Assembly: GCA_047620505.1 (NCBI GenBank)
Contig: JBLHKS010000068.1
Location: forward strand, 1 to 31,673
DNA length: 31,673 nt
Source: JBLHKS01 sp047620505
GTDB taxonomy: Bacteria > Verrucomicrobiota > Verrucomicrobiia > Verrucomicrobiales > DEV007
Reading direction: 5' to 3'
Within the stretch, counting starts at the first letter, position 1, and each line of letters starts with the position of its first letter. Below are positions 1 to 8,626 of the stretch, piece after piece. The notes under the pieces are model-generated. The model saw only the letters and a list, made by a program, of their open reading frames with translations. It did not search any database and was not told the origin of the DNA. A program made the translations under genes and the position numbers.

Positions 1-53
1 GCCTAACTTTTTCATTCATTCTAAGGAGTCCAAAACCCTCACAAACCAAGAAA

Positions 54-482
54 ATGCCCCCGAAGAAAGCCGCCACAAAGAAGACAGCAACAGCAAAAAA
101 TGTTTCAACTGTGAATCGTGCGACAAAGGTCGCCGCACAGTATCTGGTAGCCAAGTACACCAATGACACCACACGGGACCGAATTGAGGCGCCACCTGAG
201 AATCAACAATGGGCTGAGATGGCGGCAATGACCATCAGCGAGTTGATCTTAGGAATCACTCCGAGTACACACCCGTCGATCCGAGATCGAAAACTAAACA
301 AAGTAGGAGATAAGCTCGTTAAATATGCTCTCAACGTTTGTAACGGCATTTTAAGGGATAATGTCAAAAAAGAAGATGTAGCCGACGACGTTACGACCAT
401 CGTTTCTACCTCAACCAACACGATTGCGGATGTCGGAACCGTCTTAAATGACAACATGAATTTCCTTGTCACACTCAACTAA
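54..482 (+). CDS. Hypothetical protein with Lys/Ala-rich basic N-terminal tail
   Basis: This is a 142-residue protein I do not recognise. The first 16 residues (MPPKKAATKKTATAKN) are a basic, disordered tail resembling histone-H1-like or nucleoid-binding tails. The rest (about 20-142) looks like a compact, mainly helical, mixed-charge domain without a signal peptide or membrane segment. An AAGGAG-like stretch lies at about 23-28, but it is some 26 nt before the ATG, too far for a normal ribosome binding site. The next gene starts 24 nt downstream, so the two may be co-transcribed up to the terminator at 1492. The gene appears more AT-rich than most of the window. A nucleic-acid-binding role is suggested only by the tail. 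Confidence 0.65.
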   Translation: MPPKKAATKKTATAKNVSTVNRATKVAAQYLVAKYTNDTTRDRIEAPPENQQWAEMAAMTISELILGITPSTHPSIRDRKLNKVGDKLVKYALNVCNGILRDNVKKEDVADDVTTIVSTSTNTIADVGTVLNDNMNFLVTLN

Positions 483-506
483 ACTCATAACTAAGTTCAC
501 GCCACA

Positions 507-1460
507 ATGAAAAAAACAATATTCACGATCCGCAGAACGGTTACTTCTGTGACTGTTCTTTTGGGACTGTCGTTCGCGACTTTCGCCATCGCACAAAATG
601 GAGAGGATGGAGATTCGAAAGCACCAGCTGATTTCTTCGCTTTCGATATGTTCCACGGAATTGACGGGGCTGAAGGAACTGCTCCAGGCGTAAAGTGGGA
701 CAAGAGCTGGGAAGCTAAATTCGGAAATCTGGAGGGCTCTCTCCACTCCTCAGGTGCATTGGTATTCAGTGAAGACGATTCTTTGAACCAGACGCCGATC
801 GTTGTTGAAGGGCGTTTCGGAACTTATAAGTCGATAGTCATATATGAAGGGGAAACGCCGCCGCCTCCCGGCCCCGATGGAACACCGCCAAACTTGGATG
901 GCTTTGCGAAGGATATCGATCTCGCCTTTTCGATCGACGCAAGGTATGAGACTGATCAGGCTCTTGATCACAGCAACGGGTCCTTGGCTGCGGCCGCAAC
1001 TCTTGTGAACGGGAATTTCGAATCTGATTCGATTCTTGGTTGGATTCCCAGCGTCGACGTCGCCGTCGAAGCCGTGTTCCCGGATAGAAACGCAATGATT
1101 GAAGATATTGGAGGAGAAGTCGAAGAGATACACGGTCGCGTCCGCCTTTCTGCCGACTGGTATGTCGATTTTGACAACAAATTGCTGGGTAATGAAATTG
1201 CCCTGCATGCGGCGCTTCAGTATTCCTATTCATTTGGCGATACGGAAATGCTTGAGGCAACCAGTCAAGATGAGTCGTTTGGCGCCTTGGTTGAATTGAT
1301 ATTCAAGCGAGGACCAATTCTTGATATGATTGGGGGAGTATTCCCTGATGAAGAAGCGACGCGCGGTCGACAGTTTTACGTTCAATACTCGACAGGAAAC
1401 TTTACGCCATTGCCTGAATCAGAGCAACGTCTCAACGCTGGATATCGGTTTGCATTCTAG
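507..1460 (+). CDS. Secreted / probable outer-membrane hypothetical protein
   Basis: The 317-residue product begins with a Sec signal peptide: a basic MKKTIFTIRR region, a hydrophobic core, and probable cleavage after AIA near residue 29. The mature part is acidic and rich in alternating, beta-type segments. It ends in RLNAGYRFAF; a C-terminal Phe with alternating aromatics is typical of outer-membrane beta-barrels recognised by the Bam machinery. The family is not recognised. It follows the 54-482 gene by 24 nt and is followed by a strong intrinsic terminator. No Shine-Dalgarno sequence precedes the ATG. Porin-like or outer-membrane function is inference from the two termini only. Confidence 0.7.
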   Translation: MKKTIFTIRRTVTSVTVLLGLSFATFAIAQNGEDGDSKAPADFFAFDMFHGIDGAEGTAPGVKWDKSWEAKFGNLEGSLHSSGALVFSEDDSLNQTPIVVEGRFGTYKSIVIYEGETPPPPGPDGTPPNLDGFAKDIDLAFSIDARYETDQALDHSNGSLAAAATLVNGNFESDSILGWIPSVDVAVEAVFPDRNAMIEDIGGEVEEIHGRVRLSADWYVDFDNKLLGNEIALHAALQYSYSFGDTEMLEATSQDESFGALVELIFKRGPILDMIGGVFPDEEATRGRQFYVQYSTGNFTPLPESEQRLNAGYRFAF

Positions 1461-1491
1461 CGATCCGGCTCCAAGAAATTTTGTTCTACAG

Positions 1492-1531
1492 AACTGCTCG
1501 TTGAAAATTGGTTTCAACGAGTAGTTTTTTT
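1492..1531 (+). terminator. Rho-independent terminator
   Basis: A 15-bp stem (left arm 1492-1506, right arm 1512-1526, one G-T wobble) encloses the 5-nt loop ATTGG and runs into a T tract ending at 1531. It sits 32 nt after the stop of the secreted protein and ends the transcript of the first two genes. It is the only textbook intrinsic terminator I found in the window. Confidence 0.9.
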
Positions 1532-1599
1532 GTACGAAATGGGCTAAATTCTGAAACTGGAGTTTGGCGATTCCAGCATCCAATGCCAAGCTCGCGCGA

Positions 1600-3282
1600 A
1601 TGAAAAAATACGCGCTTGGCCTTGATTACGGAACCAACTCCTGCCGCTCTTTGCTGGTCGATTTGACGAGCGGGGCGGAACTTGGTTCGGTCGTTTTCCC
1701 CTACCCTTCCGGTGATCTTGGGATTCTGACCGATCCGAAGGACCCGAATGTCGCCCGTCAAAATCCGCAGGACTACCTCGATGGGCTCGAGGTGATCATC
1801 AAAGGGGCGATCGAGCAGGCGCGCGAGGCGGATACAGATTTTGATCCGGCAAATGTCCTTGGAATCGGCGTCGATACGACAGGTTCCACGCCAATCCCGG
1901 TCAACGCCGAGGGCACGCCGCTGGGGTTGCTTCCGGAATTCAAAGACAATCTCGCGGCGATGGTCTGGCTCTGGAAAGACCACACCGGGCATGCCGAAGC
2001 CGCGAAAATCACCGAAACCGCCGCCGAAATGCGGCCGCAGTTCTTGGCGAAGTGCGGAGGGATTTACAGCTCGGAATGGTGGTGGAGCAAAATTTGGCGC
2101 TGCAAAAACGCCGCTCCTGAGGTTTTCGCAGCGGCGCACAGCTGGGTGGAGCATTGCGATTGGCTGCCAGCTGTCCTTACTGGAAACACGAATCCCCAGC
2201 AGCTGCTGCGTGGAGTTTGCTCGGCGGGGCACAAGGCGATGTTCGCCAACGACTGGGGCGGGCTGCCGGATGAGGAATTTCTCAGCGCGCTCGATCCAGA
2301 TCTGGCGGCGCTGCGGGATCGGCTTTTTTCGGAGGCTCACAGTGCGGACACGAAGGCTGGCGGACTTTGCGCGGAGTGGGCGGAAAAACTGGGTTTGCCC
2401 GAAGGAATCGCGGTGGCGGTCGGCGCTTTCGATGCCCACATGGGGGCGGTCGGCTCAGGGGTAAAGGAAGGCACTTTGGTTAAAATCCTGGGGACGAGCA
2501 CTTGCGATGTGACCGTGGCCCCGAACAGTCGCAAAATTGACGAACTCCCGGGCGTTTGCGGGATCGTCGACGGCTCGGTGCTTCCTGGAAATTACGGAAT
2601 CGAAGCCGGTCAATCCGCTGTCGGCGATATGTTTTTGTGGTTCGTGAACAATCTCGTTCCCGACAGCTACGGAGCGACGATGGACGAGAAATTCGAGAAT
2701 ATGGAGGCCGAACTCGCGAGGCAGGCTCCAGGCGAAACCGGCTTGCTGGCCCTCGATTGGAACAACGGCAATCGCACGATTCTGGTCGACGTCCGTCTCA
2801 GCGGTTTGATCTTGGGGCAGACGCTTCACACGAAGGCACACGAGATTTATCGGGCTTTGATCGAGGCAACCGCGTTCGGTGCGCTGACGATCATCAATCG
2901 CATGGAAGTGTACGGCGTGATGATCGATACGGTGGTCAATACGGGCGGTTTGGCGGTGAAAAACGCGACGCTGATGCAGATTTACGCCGACATAATCGGC
3001 CGCCCGTTAAAGGTGGCGAAAAGCGATCAGACTTGCGCGCTCGGTTCAGCGATTTTCGCAGCAGCTGCTAGCGGCCAGATGTCGATCGAAGAAGCCCAAA
3101 GCGGAGTTTGTGGTTATCGGGAACGAATTTACACGCCCGATCCGACTCGCCAGGCGACTTACGCGGAAATTTTTAAGCTGTATCGAACGGTTCACGACGC
3201 TTTTGGGACTTCGGAATGGTCCGGCAGCCTCAGTTCGATCATGAAAGATTTGATCGCGATTCGCGAACAGGCACGGGCTTGA
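1600..3282 (+). CDS. araB: L-ribulokinase (FGGY carbohydrate kinase)
   Basis: The enzyme phosphorylates L-ribulose to L-ribulose 5-phosphate in cytoplasmic L-arabinose catabolism. The 560 residues match AraB length (about 560-570). The start at ATG 1600 gives MKKYALGLDYGTNS, the FGGY phosphate-binding beginning; a TTG at 1564 would add 12 unsupported residues. AraB-type segments include GIYSSEWWWSKIW, VEHCDWLPAVLTG, AFDAHMGAVGSGV and a Gly-rich ATP-site stretch LGTSTCDV. NTGGLAVKNATLMQIYAD is the typical C-terminal FGGY signature. No araA, araD or transporter lies nearby, so the gene stands alone. It converges on the epimerase gene with only 9 nt between stops. It carries two copies of the iterated palindrome. 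Confidence 0.9.
   Translation: MKKYALGLDYGTNSCRSLLVDLTSGAELGSVVFPYPSGDLGILTDPKDPNVARQNPQDYLDGLEVIIKGAIEQAREADTDFDPANVLGIGVDTTGSTPIPVNAEGTPLGLLPEFKDNLAAMVWLWKDHTGHAEAAKITETAAEMRPQFLAKCGGIYSSEWWWSKIWRCKNAAPEVFAAAHSWVEHCDWLPAVLTGNTNPQQLLRGVCSAGHKAMFANDWGGLPDEEFLSALDPDLAALRDRLFSEAHSADTKAGGLCAEWAEKLGLPEGIAVAVGAFDAHMGAVGSGVKEGTLVKILGTSTCDVTVAPNSRKIDELPGVCGIVDGSVLPGNYGIEAGQSAVGDMFLWFVNNLVPDSYGATMDEKFENMEAELARQAPGETGLLALDWNNGNRTILVDVRLSGLILGQTLHTKAHEIYRALIEATAFGALTIINRMEVYGVMIDTVVNTGGLAVKNATLMQIYADIIGRPLKVAKSDQTCALGSAIFAAAASGQMSIEEAQSGVCGYRERIYTPDPTRQATYAEIFKLYRTVHDAFGTSEWSGSLSSIMKDLIAIREQARA
2197..2208. repeat. Iterated palindrome, perfect copy
   Basis: CAGCAGCTGCTG within araB, encoding Q-Q-L-L. 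Confidence 0.9.
3059..3070. repeat. Iterated palindrome, 11/12
   Basis: CAGCAGCTGCTA within araB, read in the Ala phase (A-A-A-A-S). Confidence 0.8.
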
Positions 3283-3291
3283 GCCCCAAAC

Positions 3292-4299
3292 CTAAGCCGC
3301 TTTATCGTGCTCTTCCTGGTAGCGCTGGATCGCAACGAGATCACAAAGACCGTCCTCCATCGAAATGTAGGGCTCAAAACCGAGGACCATCGCTGCGTAG
3401 CCGCCGTTTCCGCAGGAGTGGATAATTTCCGCCGCACGAGTTTCCGCGTATTTCGTTTTTGGCGCGTCCGGATAGATCGCGGAGAAAATCTGGATCAGCT
3501 CGTTGATCGAGCGCGATTTCCCGGTGCAGACGTTTCGGCTGCCGCTTTCAACCTGCAAAGTGGTCGCCGCGAGGACGTTTCCGCGGGCGACGTCGCGCAC
3601 AGAAATGAAATCCCGAGTCTGCTCGCCATTTCCGTAAACGGTGACCGGAACTCCGCGGGCGAAACGGTCGGAAAAGATAGAAATCACGCCTGAGTAAGGG
3701 TTCGTCGGATCCTGCCGGTCGCCGTAAACGTTGAAATAGCGCATGCAGACGACCTCCATGTCGTAGGAAATCGAGTAGCCGAGCAGGAGGTTCTCGGAGG
3801 CCAGTTTGGAGCTTCCGTACATTCCAATTGGGCGGGTCGGGCAGTTTTCGTGAATCAGCGGTTCGGAAATGTCTCCGTAAACTGCAGCTGAGGATGCGAA
3901 GACGACGCGTTTGACGTTGTGAACCCGAGCTGCGTCCGCCACGAAATGGGTGGCTTCGAGGTTAAGTCGGAAATTCTTCGCCGGCCGTTCTTCAGCGACG
4001 ACGACGCTGACCAGACCGGCCAGATGGATGATCGCATCCGCGCGGTTTTCGCGGCAAAGGTCGGCCACGGTTGACCCTTCAAGAACGTCGCCCTCGACAA
4101 ACGTGAAGTTTTCGTGGTCGATCACGTTCCACAGATTGCTGAGTTTCCCGGTGCTCAAATCATCGAGCCCGATCACCCGATGCCCGGCTCCGATAAGTTG
4201 CTCCGCGGTGTGGCTACCGATAAAACCGGCCGCACCGGTCAAAATCACGGTCGCGTTTTCCAGTGTTTTGTGGCGACTTGAAAAGAATTGCTGCTGCAT
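3292..4299 (-). CDS. NAD-dependent sugar-nucleotide epimerase (extended SDR, UDP-glucose 4-epimerase-like)
   Basis: This 335-residue extended short-chain dehydrogenase/reductase probably epimerises or dehydrates a UDP-sugar for envelope polysaccharide. The Rossmann motif TGAAGFIG is at 21-28. The catalytic set is S136/S137 in FASSAAVYG and Y161xxxK165 in YGSSKLASE. MRYFNVYG and the YSGVISIF region are typical of GalE/WbpP-like 4-epimerases. The exact substrate (UDP-Glc, UDP-GlcNAc or UDP-GlcA) cannot be read from the sequence. The gene starts 27 nt after the stop of the response regulator on the same strand, so the two are probably co-transcribed. No Shine-Dalgarno sequence precedes ATG 4299. 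Confidence 0.85.
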   Translation of the reverse strand: MQQQFFSSRHKTLENATVILTGAAGFIGSHTAEQLIGAGHRVIGLDDLSTGKLSNLWNVIDHENFTFVEGDVLEGSTVADLCRENRADAIIHLAGLVSVVVAEERPAKNFRLNLEATHFVADAARVHNVKRVVFASSAAVYGDISEPLIHENCPTRPIGMYGSSKLASENLLLGYSISYDMEVVCMRYFNVYGDRQDPTNPYSGVISIFSDRFARGVPVTVYGNGEQTRDFISVRDVARGNVLAATTLQVESGSRNVCTGKSRSINELIQIFSAIYPDAPKTKYAETRAAEIIHSCGNGGYAAMVLGFEPYISMEDGLCDLVAIQRYQEEHDKAA

Positions 4300-4326
4300 G
4301 GCAAAGGGATTTCCGAATTCGGCTTC

Positions 4327-4707
4327 TCAAGCCGCAAGCTTAACCTGAGCGTTGATATTTTCGACCAGATCAGCCAGCTCGACCGGCTTCCCCATCACCG
4401 AGCACTGCCGACCACCGATGTTGGCGATGCTTTGAGCTTCCTGAGCCAGAGCGGTGAGAAGAATCACGGGAAGGCTGCCCCATTCCTTATCCATTCGGAG
4501 TTCCGCAAGGACGGCGGCCCCGTCTTTTCCCGGCATCATCACGTCGAGCACCAAAAGGTCAGGTTTGTGGCGCCGAATCGCGTCCATCGAGAGGAATGAG
4601 TTGTTTTCGACAAACGGAGTCAGACCGAATTTGCTCAGAGCACGACTGAGCAAACTCGTGAGATTCAGGTTGTCGTCGATGAGCAAGACGCGGGTTGGGG
4701 AATTCAT
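4327..4707 (-). CDS. Single-domain response regulator (CheY-like receiver)
   Basis: The 126-residue protein is a stand-alone receiver with no output domain. The acidic pair is D11-D12, the phosphoacceptor is D55 (LLVLDVMMPGKDG), the conserved Thr is T85 (ILLTALAQ), and the conserved Lys is K107 (MGKPVELADLV). All phosphorylation residues are intact, so it is probably a phosphorelay or protein-interaction regulator. No histidine kinase is in the window. It lies just upstream of, and in line with, the epimerase gene. Confidence 0.9.
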   Translation of the reverse strand: MNSPTRVLLIDDNLNLTSLLSRALSKFGLTPFVENNSFLSMDAIRRHKPDLLVLDVMMPGKDGAAVLAELRMDKEWGSLPVILLTALAQEAQSIANIGGRQCSVMGKPVELADLVENINAQVKLAA

Positions 4708-4980
4708 AGTCGGGCGGATAAAATTCTCAGAGGTGTAGATTATATGGTTTTTATAACAATTACAACTGCTATTTACGTGGATTCGATTTTATTTCCGCTG
4801 CTTTGAGCAGATGCTGGGGTTTGATCGTCATAGATGTAAGAAGACCAAATTTCGTCACGATGACGATTCAAAGGACAAATCTCACTGAGCGTTCCAATCG
4901 AATTGTTTAAGAAAACTTAAATTTGGTGTTTACAACCTCTCTCATTTTCATAAAATCGCCCCCAACCACCCCAAACAGAT
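4708..4980. other. AT-rich divergent intergenic region
   Basis: This region separates the minus-strand response regulator from the plus-strand small ORF and kinase cluster, so it should carry promoters for both. It is clearly more AT-rich than its surroundings. It contains a perfect inverted repeat TTTAAGAAAACTTAAA at 4906-4921 (6-bp arms, AAAA spacer) about 60 nt before the small ORF, a possible operator or promoter element. I could not assign convincing -35/-10 pairs. Nothing else is visible. Confidence 0.5.
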
Positions 4981-5145
4981 ATGAAAACTCCTGAAAAATC
5001 GCAGTTGCTGAAGGAATACTTCCTCAACGCGTCGTTGATCGCCCTCGCACTTGAGCTGGCTAAAGAAAAGACTTCCCTCAATTTCGCGGAGAGCGAAATC
5101 GAGACTGTAGACACCGAAGAGAATCCTCTACCGGTGGCTGCCTGA
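4981..5145 (+). CDS. Small ORF, 54 residues, unknown function
   Basis: An ATG at 4981 opens a 54-residue frame ending at TGA 5143-5145. The peptide starts MKTPEKSQLLKEYFLNAS. It has a central Ala/Leu-rich amphipathic stretch (about 17-30) and an acidic tail ending in PLPVAA. It lies in the otherwise empty gap before the pseudokinase, on the same strand, and is followed by a hairpin at 5170-5198. The composition looks protein-like rather than random, but I recognise no family and see no Shine-Dalgarno sequence. It could be a small cytoplasmic partner or a leader peptide of the following gene. Confidence 0.45.
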   Translation: MKTPEKSQLLKEYFLNASLIALALELAKEKTSLNFAESEIETVDTEENPLPVAA

Positions 5146-5169
5146 TCGGCAAAACTTAGACCAATGGCA

Positions 5170-5198
5170 GGGTCGGAATCATTTTCTGATTTCGACCC
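5170..5198 (+). other. Hairpin between small ORF and pseudokinase
   Basis: The left arm GGGTCGGAATCA (5170-5181) pairs with TGATTTCGACCC (5187-5198) through 12 bp with one G-T wobble, around the loop TTTTC. No T tract follows on the plus strand, so it is not a standard intrinsic terminator. It may be an mRNA stability or processing element, or an attenuator ahead of the kinase gene. Confidence 0.6.
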
Positions 5199-5256
5199 GA
5201 AAAATCGTTGGATTGTCGAGAGTTGAGCGTCATGATTGGTTCCCCAGAACCGCGTG

Positions 5257-7809
5257 ATGAATCTCCCTCACATCCCAGGGTACGAATTTGAAGAGCTTAT
5301 CGGCGAAGGCGGATGTGGTCCGGTTTATCGCTGCCGATTTGAAGAGCGTGAGTTCCGCGCGGTAAAGGTTTTGAACAGCCTGGCGGTGAATCCGGGGCTC
5401 CTGAGTCATGCTTTGACCACCGTCGCCAGCTTGCCGGATCACCCGAGGCTGGCTCCGATCCACACGTATAATCTGGGTCAAGCGCCTTACTTTTTCGCGA
5501 CCAATTTCTACACCAGAGAAGGGGAACCCGCGACCCTGGAGCCCTTGATGGGCAAACTTCGGACCAAACAGGCTTGGAAACTTGTCGAACAGCTGATCGA
5601 TGGCCTTGCTTTTCTCCACAAAAATGACGTCGTCCACACCGGCGTCAAACCGGGTAACATTTTCGTCGAGCAAGACTCGGAAATCGAGTCTCAAACTGGC
5701 GGTTACCGCCTCCGGTTGAGTGATCCAGGCCAAGGGCTCGTCGCTGGCCTCCACGTTTATGAAATGGGGAAAAGCGGTTTTTACGCCAGCCCCGAACAGC
5801 TCACCAACGGCGATTTTTCGCACGGAAAAGGCAAGCGTTGGGACGTCTTCAGCTTCGGAGTCGTCGCCTACCAGCTGCTGACTGGAAAGCTCCCCAGACT
5901 TGAGGAGCTGTATCGCCAATACTTGAAGGACGCTGAAAAACGCGCGCACGTGACGGCGGCCTTGCATCGCGAAGATCCGATGGCGTTTTTTGAGGCACTT
6001 CAGCTCGAACCGCAGATAAAATGGCCATCCAAACCTAAGAACAGCTTCGAGGCAAGCCTACGTGAAATCGTCGATCAGTGCCTGGATCTCGACCCATCGA
6101 AGCGACCGGTGGATTTGCGGGATGTAGCCCGAAGTTTTGAGAATATTCGGCATGGCGCCGACTTGGCATCGCTGAAAAACAGGCACAACGCGCGCCTGCG
6201 CAGCCAGAAGATCAAGACCAAAACTTTGATTCTGACGACTGGGCTTTTTCTGGTAACTTCGGCCGTTCTTGGCGGAGCTGCTCTACTTGGATTCAAGAAC
6301 CTGGCAGCCGCGGTGGCGCAAGCGGGCTACATCAAGAGCGATTGGAAGCGAGACGTCGCAGGGCGCGAGTCGAAATTCGCTAACGAACGAACGCAGCTTT
6401 CGACGGCCAAGGTGATCGCCACGGCCGAACGCGATAAGCAGCAAGGATTGGCGGATCAGGCACGGGGGTTTCTACAATCGGCTCAGGAAAACGCGGATCG
6501 CTTTTTTGATATCGTCATGCGAGCCGAGGATGTCGAATTTCCGGGATTCCAAGAGGACCGTCGCGAGCGACTGAGCGGCGGTTTGGCTTATTTTGAGGCG
6601 TTTATCGAAAAATACGATGGGGATGCCGGTTTTGCGCGCGAACTGGCCAGAGCGCATCAATTTATCGGTGAAATTAAGCGCTCCGAAGGCAAATTGACCG
6701 AATCCGTCGCCTCACTTTCGAAGGCGCGCGATCTGATGCTGGCGCTTGAACTGGAAGGCGCAGAGAAGAGCCGTTCCATCCTCGAGTTAGCCAGAATTGA
6801 GCGCAACATTTCGAAAATCGAGCTGTTCCGAGACGATCTCGAAAGGGCTGCCGACGCCCTGGCTGCTTCGAATAAGTGGTTTGAGGAACTCCACGCTCTC
6901 GCCCCTGGAGACGACATCGCGTTCGAGATCCTGAAAAACAGCTACCAACTCGCCGAGATCAAGCGAGCTAACCGGGATGTCGATGCAACGCTCGCTCAAC
7001 TCGATTCATTGGTCGATCCACTCAACGATCTCCGCGATCGCGATCCTCAATCAGAAGATAAAAAGGCGCTTCTGGCGCGAGTTCTTTCGGATATCGGCTT
7101 CATTTTCGGTAGACGAGGAGAGCTGGATGGCGCTCGGCAGTTGCAACAGCGAGCTGCCGAGTTGTTGGGCGAATTGGTCGAAGAATTTCCGCGAACGGAC
7201 GACTACCAGTTCAGGCTCGCTGTTTGTCTCAATCAGCAGGGCAATTTCCAGGACGACACCAGGATGATGAAGGACGCCCACGCGCTTCTGGCCAAAATCG
7301 TCAGCCTGAATCCCGGAAGTCACGAATATCGTTCCGAACTCGCCAACAGTTATGGCCGAATGGCCGCGATTCAGCGTGCAGAAGGGCATCCTGAAGAGGC
7401 GCGCGAGCTCAACAATATCGCGATCACCATTTTCAGTGAGCTGCTTCAGATTGAGCCGGATATCGAGCGCTACAAATTTCTCCTCGCGCGGCAAAACGTC
7501 GAACTCGCCGAACTTCTGGCGGATAAGAAGGAGTTCACCGAAGCAGCAAAACGATTCGACCAGTCGATCGACGTTTTTAACGAATTGCTCGATAAAGAAG
7601 ACCGCAACGATTTCTACCTGAAAGAACTCGGCAAAACGCTTGGGAACGCCGGTTTTGCACACGAAATGCTGGGGGACAAACCGAAGGCAAAGGGCCTTTA
7701 TGAGCGTGCGCAGACAGTTTGGAATCTGTTTCTCGAGCTTCAGCCCGAAGACGATATCGCTCGCGAAGCGCTCGACTGGCTCAAAGGCAAGATCGAGAAC
7801 GTGAGCTGA
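5257..7809 (+). CDS. Membrane-anchored protein kinase-like protein (predicted pseudokinase) with C-terminal TPR-type repeats
   Basis: The 850-residue protein has a Hanks-type kinase fold (about 8-295), a linker, one transmembrane segment (about 324-346), a short coiled-coil region and a long helical TPR-like domain (about 400-845). The glycine loop is GEGGCG (16-21) and the ATP-site lysine is K37 in RAVKVLN. The catalytic loop reads HTGVKPGN at 127-134 instead of HRDLKPxN, so the catalytic Asp is Gly129. The DFG motif reads DPG (D156), and APE reads SPE. No convincing helix-C Glu is visible. It is therefore probably catalytically weak or a scaffold. The repeat domain would lie across the membrane from the kinase domain. 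I chose ATG 5257 because a TTG at 5236 adds only seven residues. cysQ follows after 40 nt. No palindrome copy lies in this gene. Confidence 0.85.
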   Translation: MNLPHIPGYEFEELIGEGGCGPVYRCRFEEREFRAVKVLNSLAVNPGLLSHALTTVASLPDHPRLAPIHTYNLGQAPYFFATNFYTREGEPATLEPLMGKLRTKQAWKLVEQLIDGLAFLHKNDVVHTGVKPGNIFVEQDSEIESQTGGYRLRLSDPGQGLVAGLHVYEMGKSGFYASPEQLTNGDFSHGKGKRWDVFSFGVVAYQLLTGKLPRLEELYRQYLKDAEKRAHVTAALHREDPMAFFEALQLEPQIKWPSKPKNSFEASLREIVDQCLDLDPSKRPVDLRDVARSFENIRHGADLASLKNRHNARLRSQKIKTKTLILTTGLFLVTSAVLGGAALLGFKNLAAAVAQAGYIKSDWKRDVAGRESKFANERTQLSTAKVIATAERDKQQGLADQARGFLQSAQENADRFFDIVMRAEDVEFPGFQEDRRERLSGGLAYFEAFIEKYDGDAGFARELARAHQFIGEIKRSEGKLTESVASLSKARDLMLALELEGAEKSRSILELARIERNISKIELFRDDLERAADALAASNKWFEELHALAPGDDIAFEILKNSYQLAEIKRANRDVDATLAQLDSLVDPLNDLRDRDPQSEDKKALLARVLSDIGFIFGRRGELDGARQLQQRAAELLGELVEEFPRTDDYQFRLAVCLNQQGNFQDDTRMMKDAHALLAKIVSLNPGSHEYRSELANSYGRMAAIQRAEGHPEEARELNNIAITIFSELLQIEPDIERYKFLLARQNVELAELLADKKEFTEAAKRFDQSIDVFNELLDKEDRNDFYLKELGKTLGNAGFAHEMLGDKPKAKGLYERAQTVWNLFLELQPEDDIAREALDWLKGKIENVS

Positions 7810-7849
7810 CGCTTGCTCTTCGGTTGACGACTGCTTTGGTGCACGGCTC

Positions 7850-8626
7850 ATGACAAACGAGGTCCACATCGACACCATCATCGAAATCGCGCGCCGTGCT
7901 GGCGAGGCCACGATGGAAATCTATCAGCGTGAATTTTCGATCGAAGAAAAGGAGGACCGGTCTCCTCTGACCGAGGCCGATCAAAAGTCGAACGAAATCA
8001 TCATCGCGGGCTTGCTCGAAGCGTACCCGGAAATCCCGACGATTTCCGAAGAGATCAAAGCGCTTCCTTACGAGGAACGTAAGACGTGGGACCGATTCTG
8101 GCTGATCGACCCGCTCGACGGGACCAAGGAATTCATCAAAAAGAACGGCGAATTCACGGTCAACATCGCGCTGATCGACGGCGGAATTCCAACTCTCGGA
8201 GTCGTCTACCAGCCAGCAGCTGCTGTGCTCTACTACGGATCAAAAGGGAAAGGCGCGTTCAAAATCGACGCAGCCGGCGTAAAAACCGAGCTCCACGGTG
8301 GCGAGCATTATTCCAAGCTCGAAACGGTTCGAGTCGTCGCCAGCCGTTCGCACATGTCGGCGGAAACCGAGGAATTCGTCGAAGAATTGCGCGCTCAAGG
8401 GAAAACTGTCGATCTCGCTTCCTCAGGTAGCTCGCTGAAACTCTGCATGATCGCCGATGGCTCAGCAGACGTTTATCCGCGATTCGCGCCGACCATGGAA
8501 TGGGACACCGGTGCCGCCCACGCAGTTGCGCTTGAGGCTGGTCGGCAGGTCTTGAACCGCGAGACTGGCGAGCCCTTGCAGTATAATAAAGAGAATCTGC
8601 TCAACCCCTGGTTTATCGTCGAGTGA
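7850..8626 (+). CDS. cysQ: 3'(2'),5'-bisphosphate nucleotidase (CysQ)
   Basis: This 258-residue enzyme of the inositol-monophosphatase superfamily removes the 3'-phosphate from PAP (and PAPS), preventing inhibitory build-up during sulfate assimilation or sulfation. The Mg2+ and Li+-sensitive motif is complete: E67 in ISEE, and D87-P-L-D90-G-T in WLIDPLDGTKEF. The C-terminal EWDTGAAHAV motif supplies the last metal Asp. SPLTEADQKSN near residue 38 is typical of CysQ. The gene lies 40 nt after the pseudokinase and overlaps the next gene through GTGA. A perfect palindrome copy encodes P-A-A-A-V here. Confidence 0.92.
   Translation: MTNEVHIDTIIEIARRAGEATMEIYQREFSIEEKEDRSPLTEADQKSNEIIIAGLLEAYPEIPTISEEIKALPYEERKTWDRFWLIDPLDGTKEFIKKNGEFTVNIALIDGGIPTLGVVYQPAAAVLYYGSKGKGAFKIDAAGVKTELHGGEHYSKLETVRVVASRSHMSAETEEFVEELRAQGKTVDLASSGSSLKLCMIADGSADVYPRFAPTMEWDTGAAHAVALEAGRQVLNRETGEPLQYNKENLLNPWFIVE
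8214..8225. repeat. Iterated palindrome, perfect copy
   Basis: CAGCAGCTGCTG within cysQ, encoding P-A-A-A-V. Confidence 0.9.

Noticed and set aside
1486..2439. 317-residue minus-strand frame opposite araB
   Set aside because: It runs through the terminator and araB, is Arg-rich and lacks recognisable features.
5257..7809. Annotation as an active Ser/Thr kinase
   Set aside because: The catalytic Asp of HRD is Gly and other core residues deviate, so activity should not be assumed.
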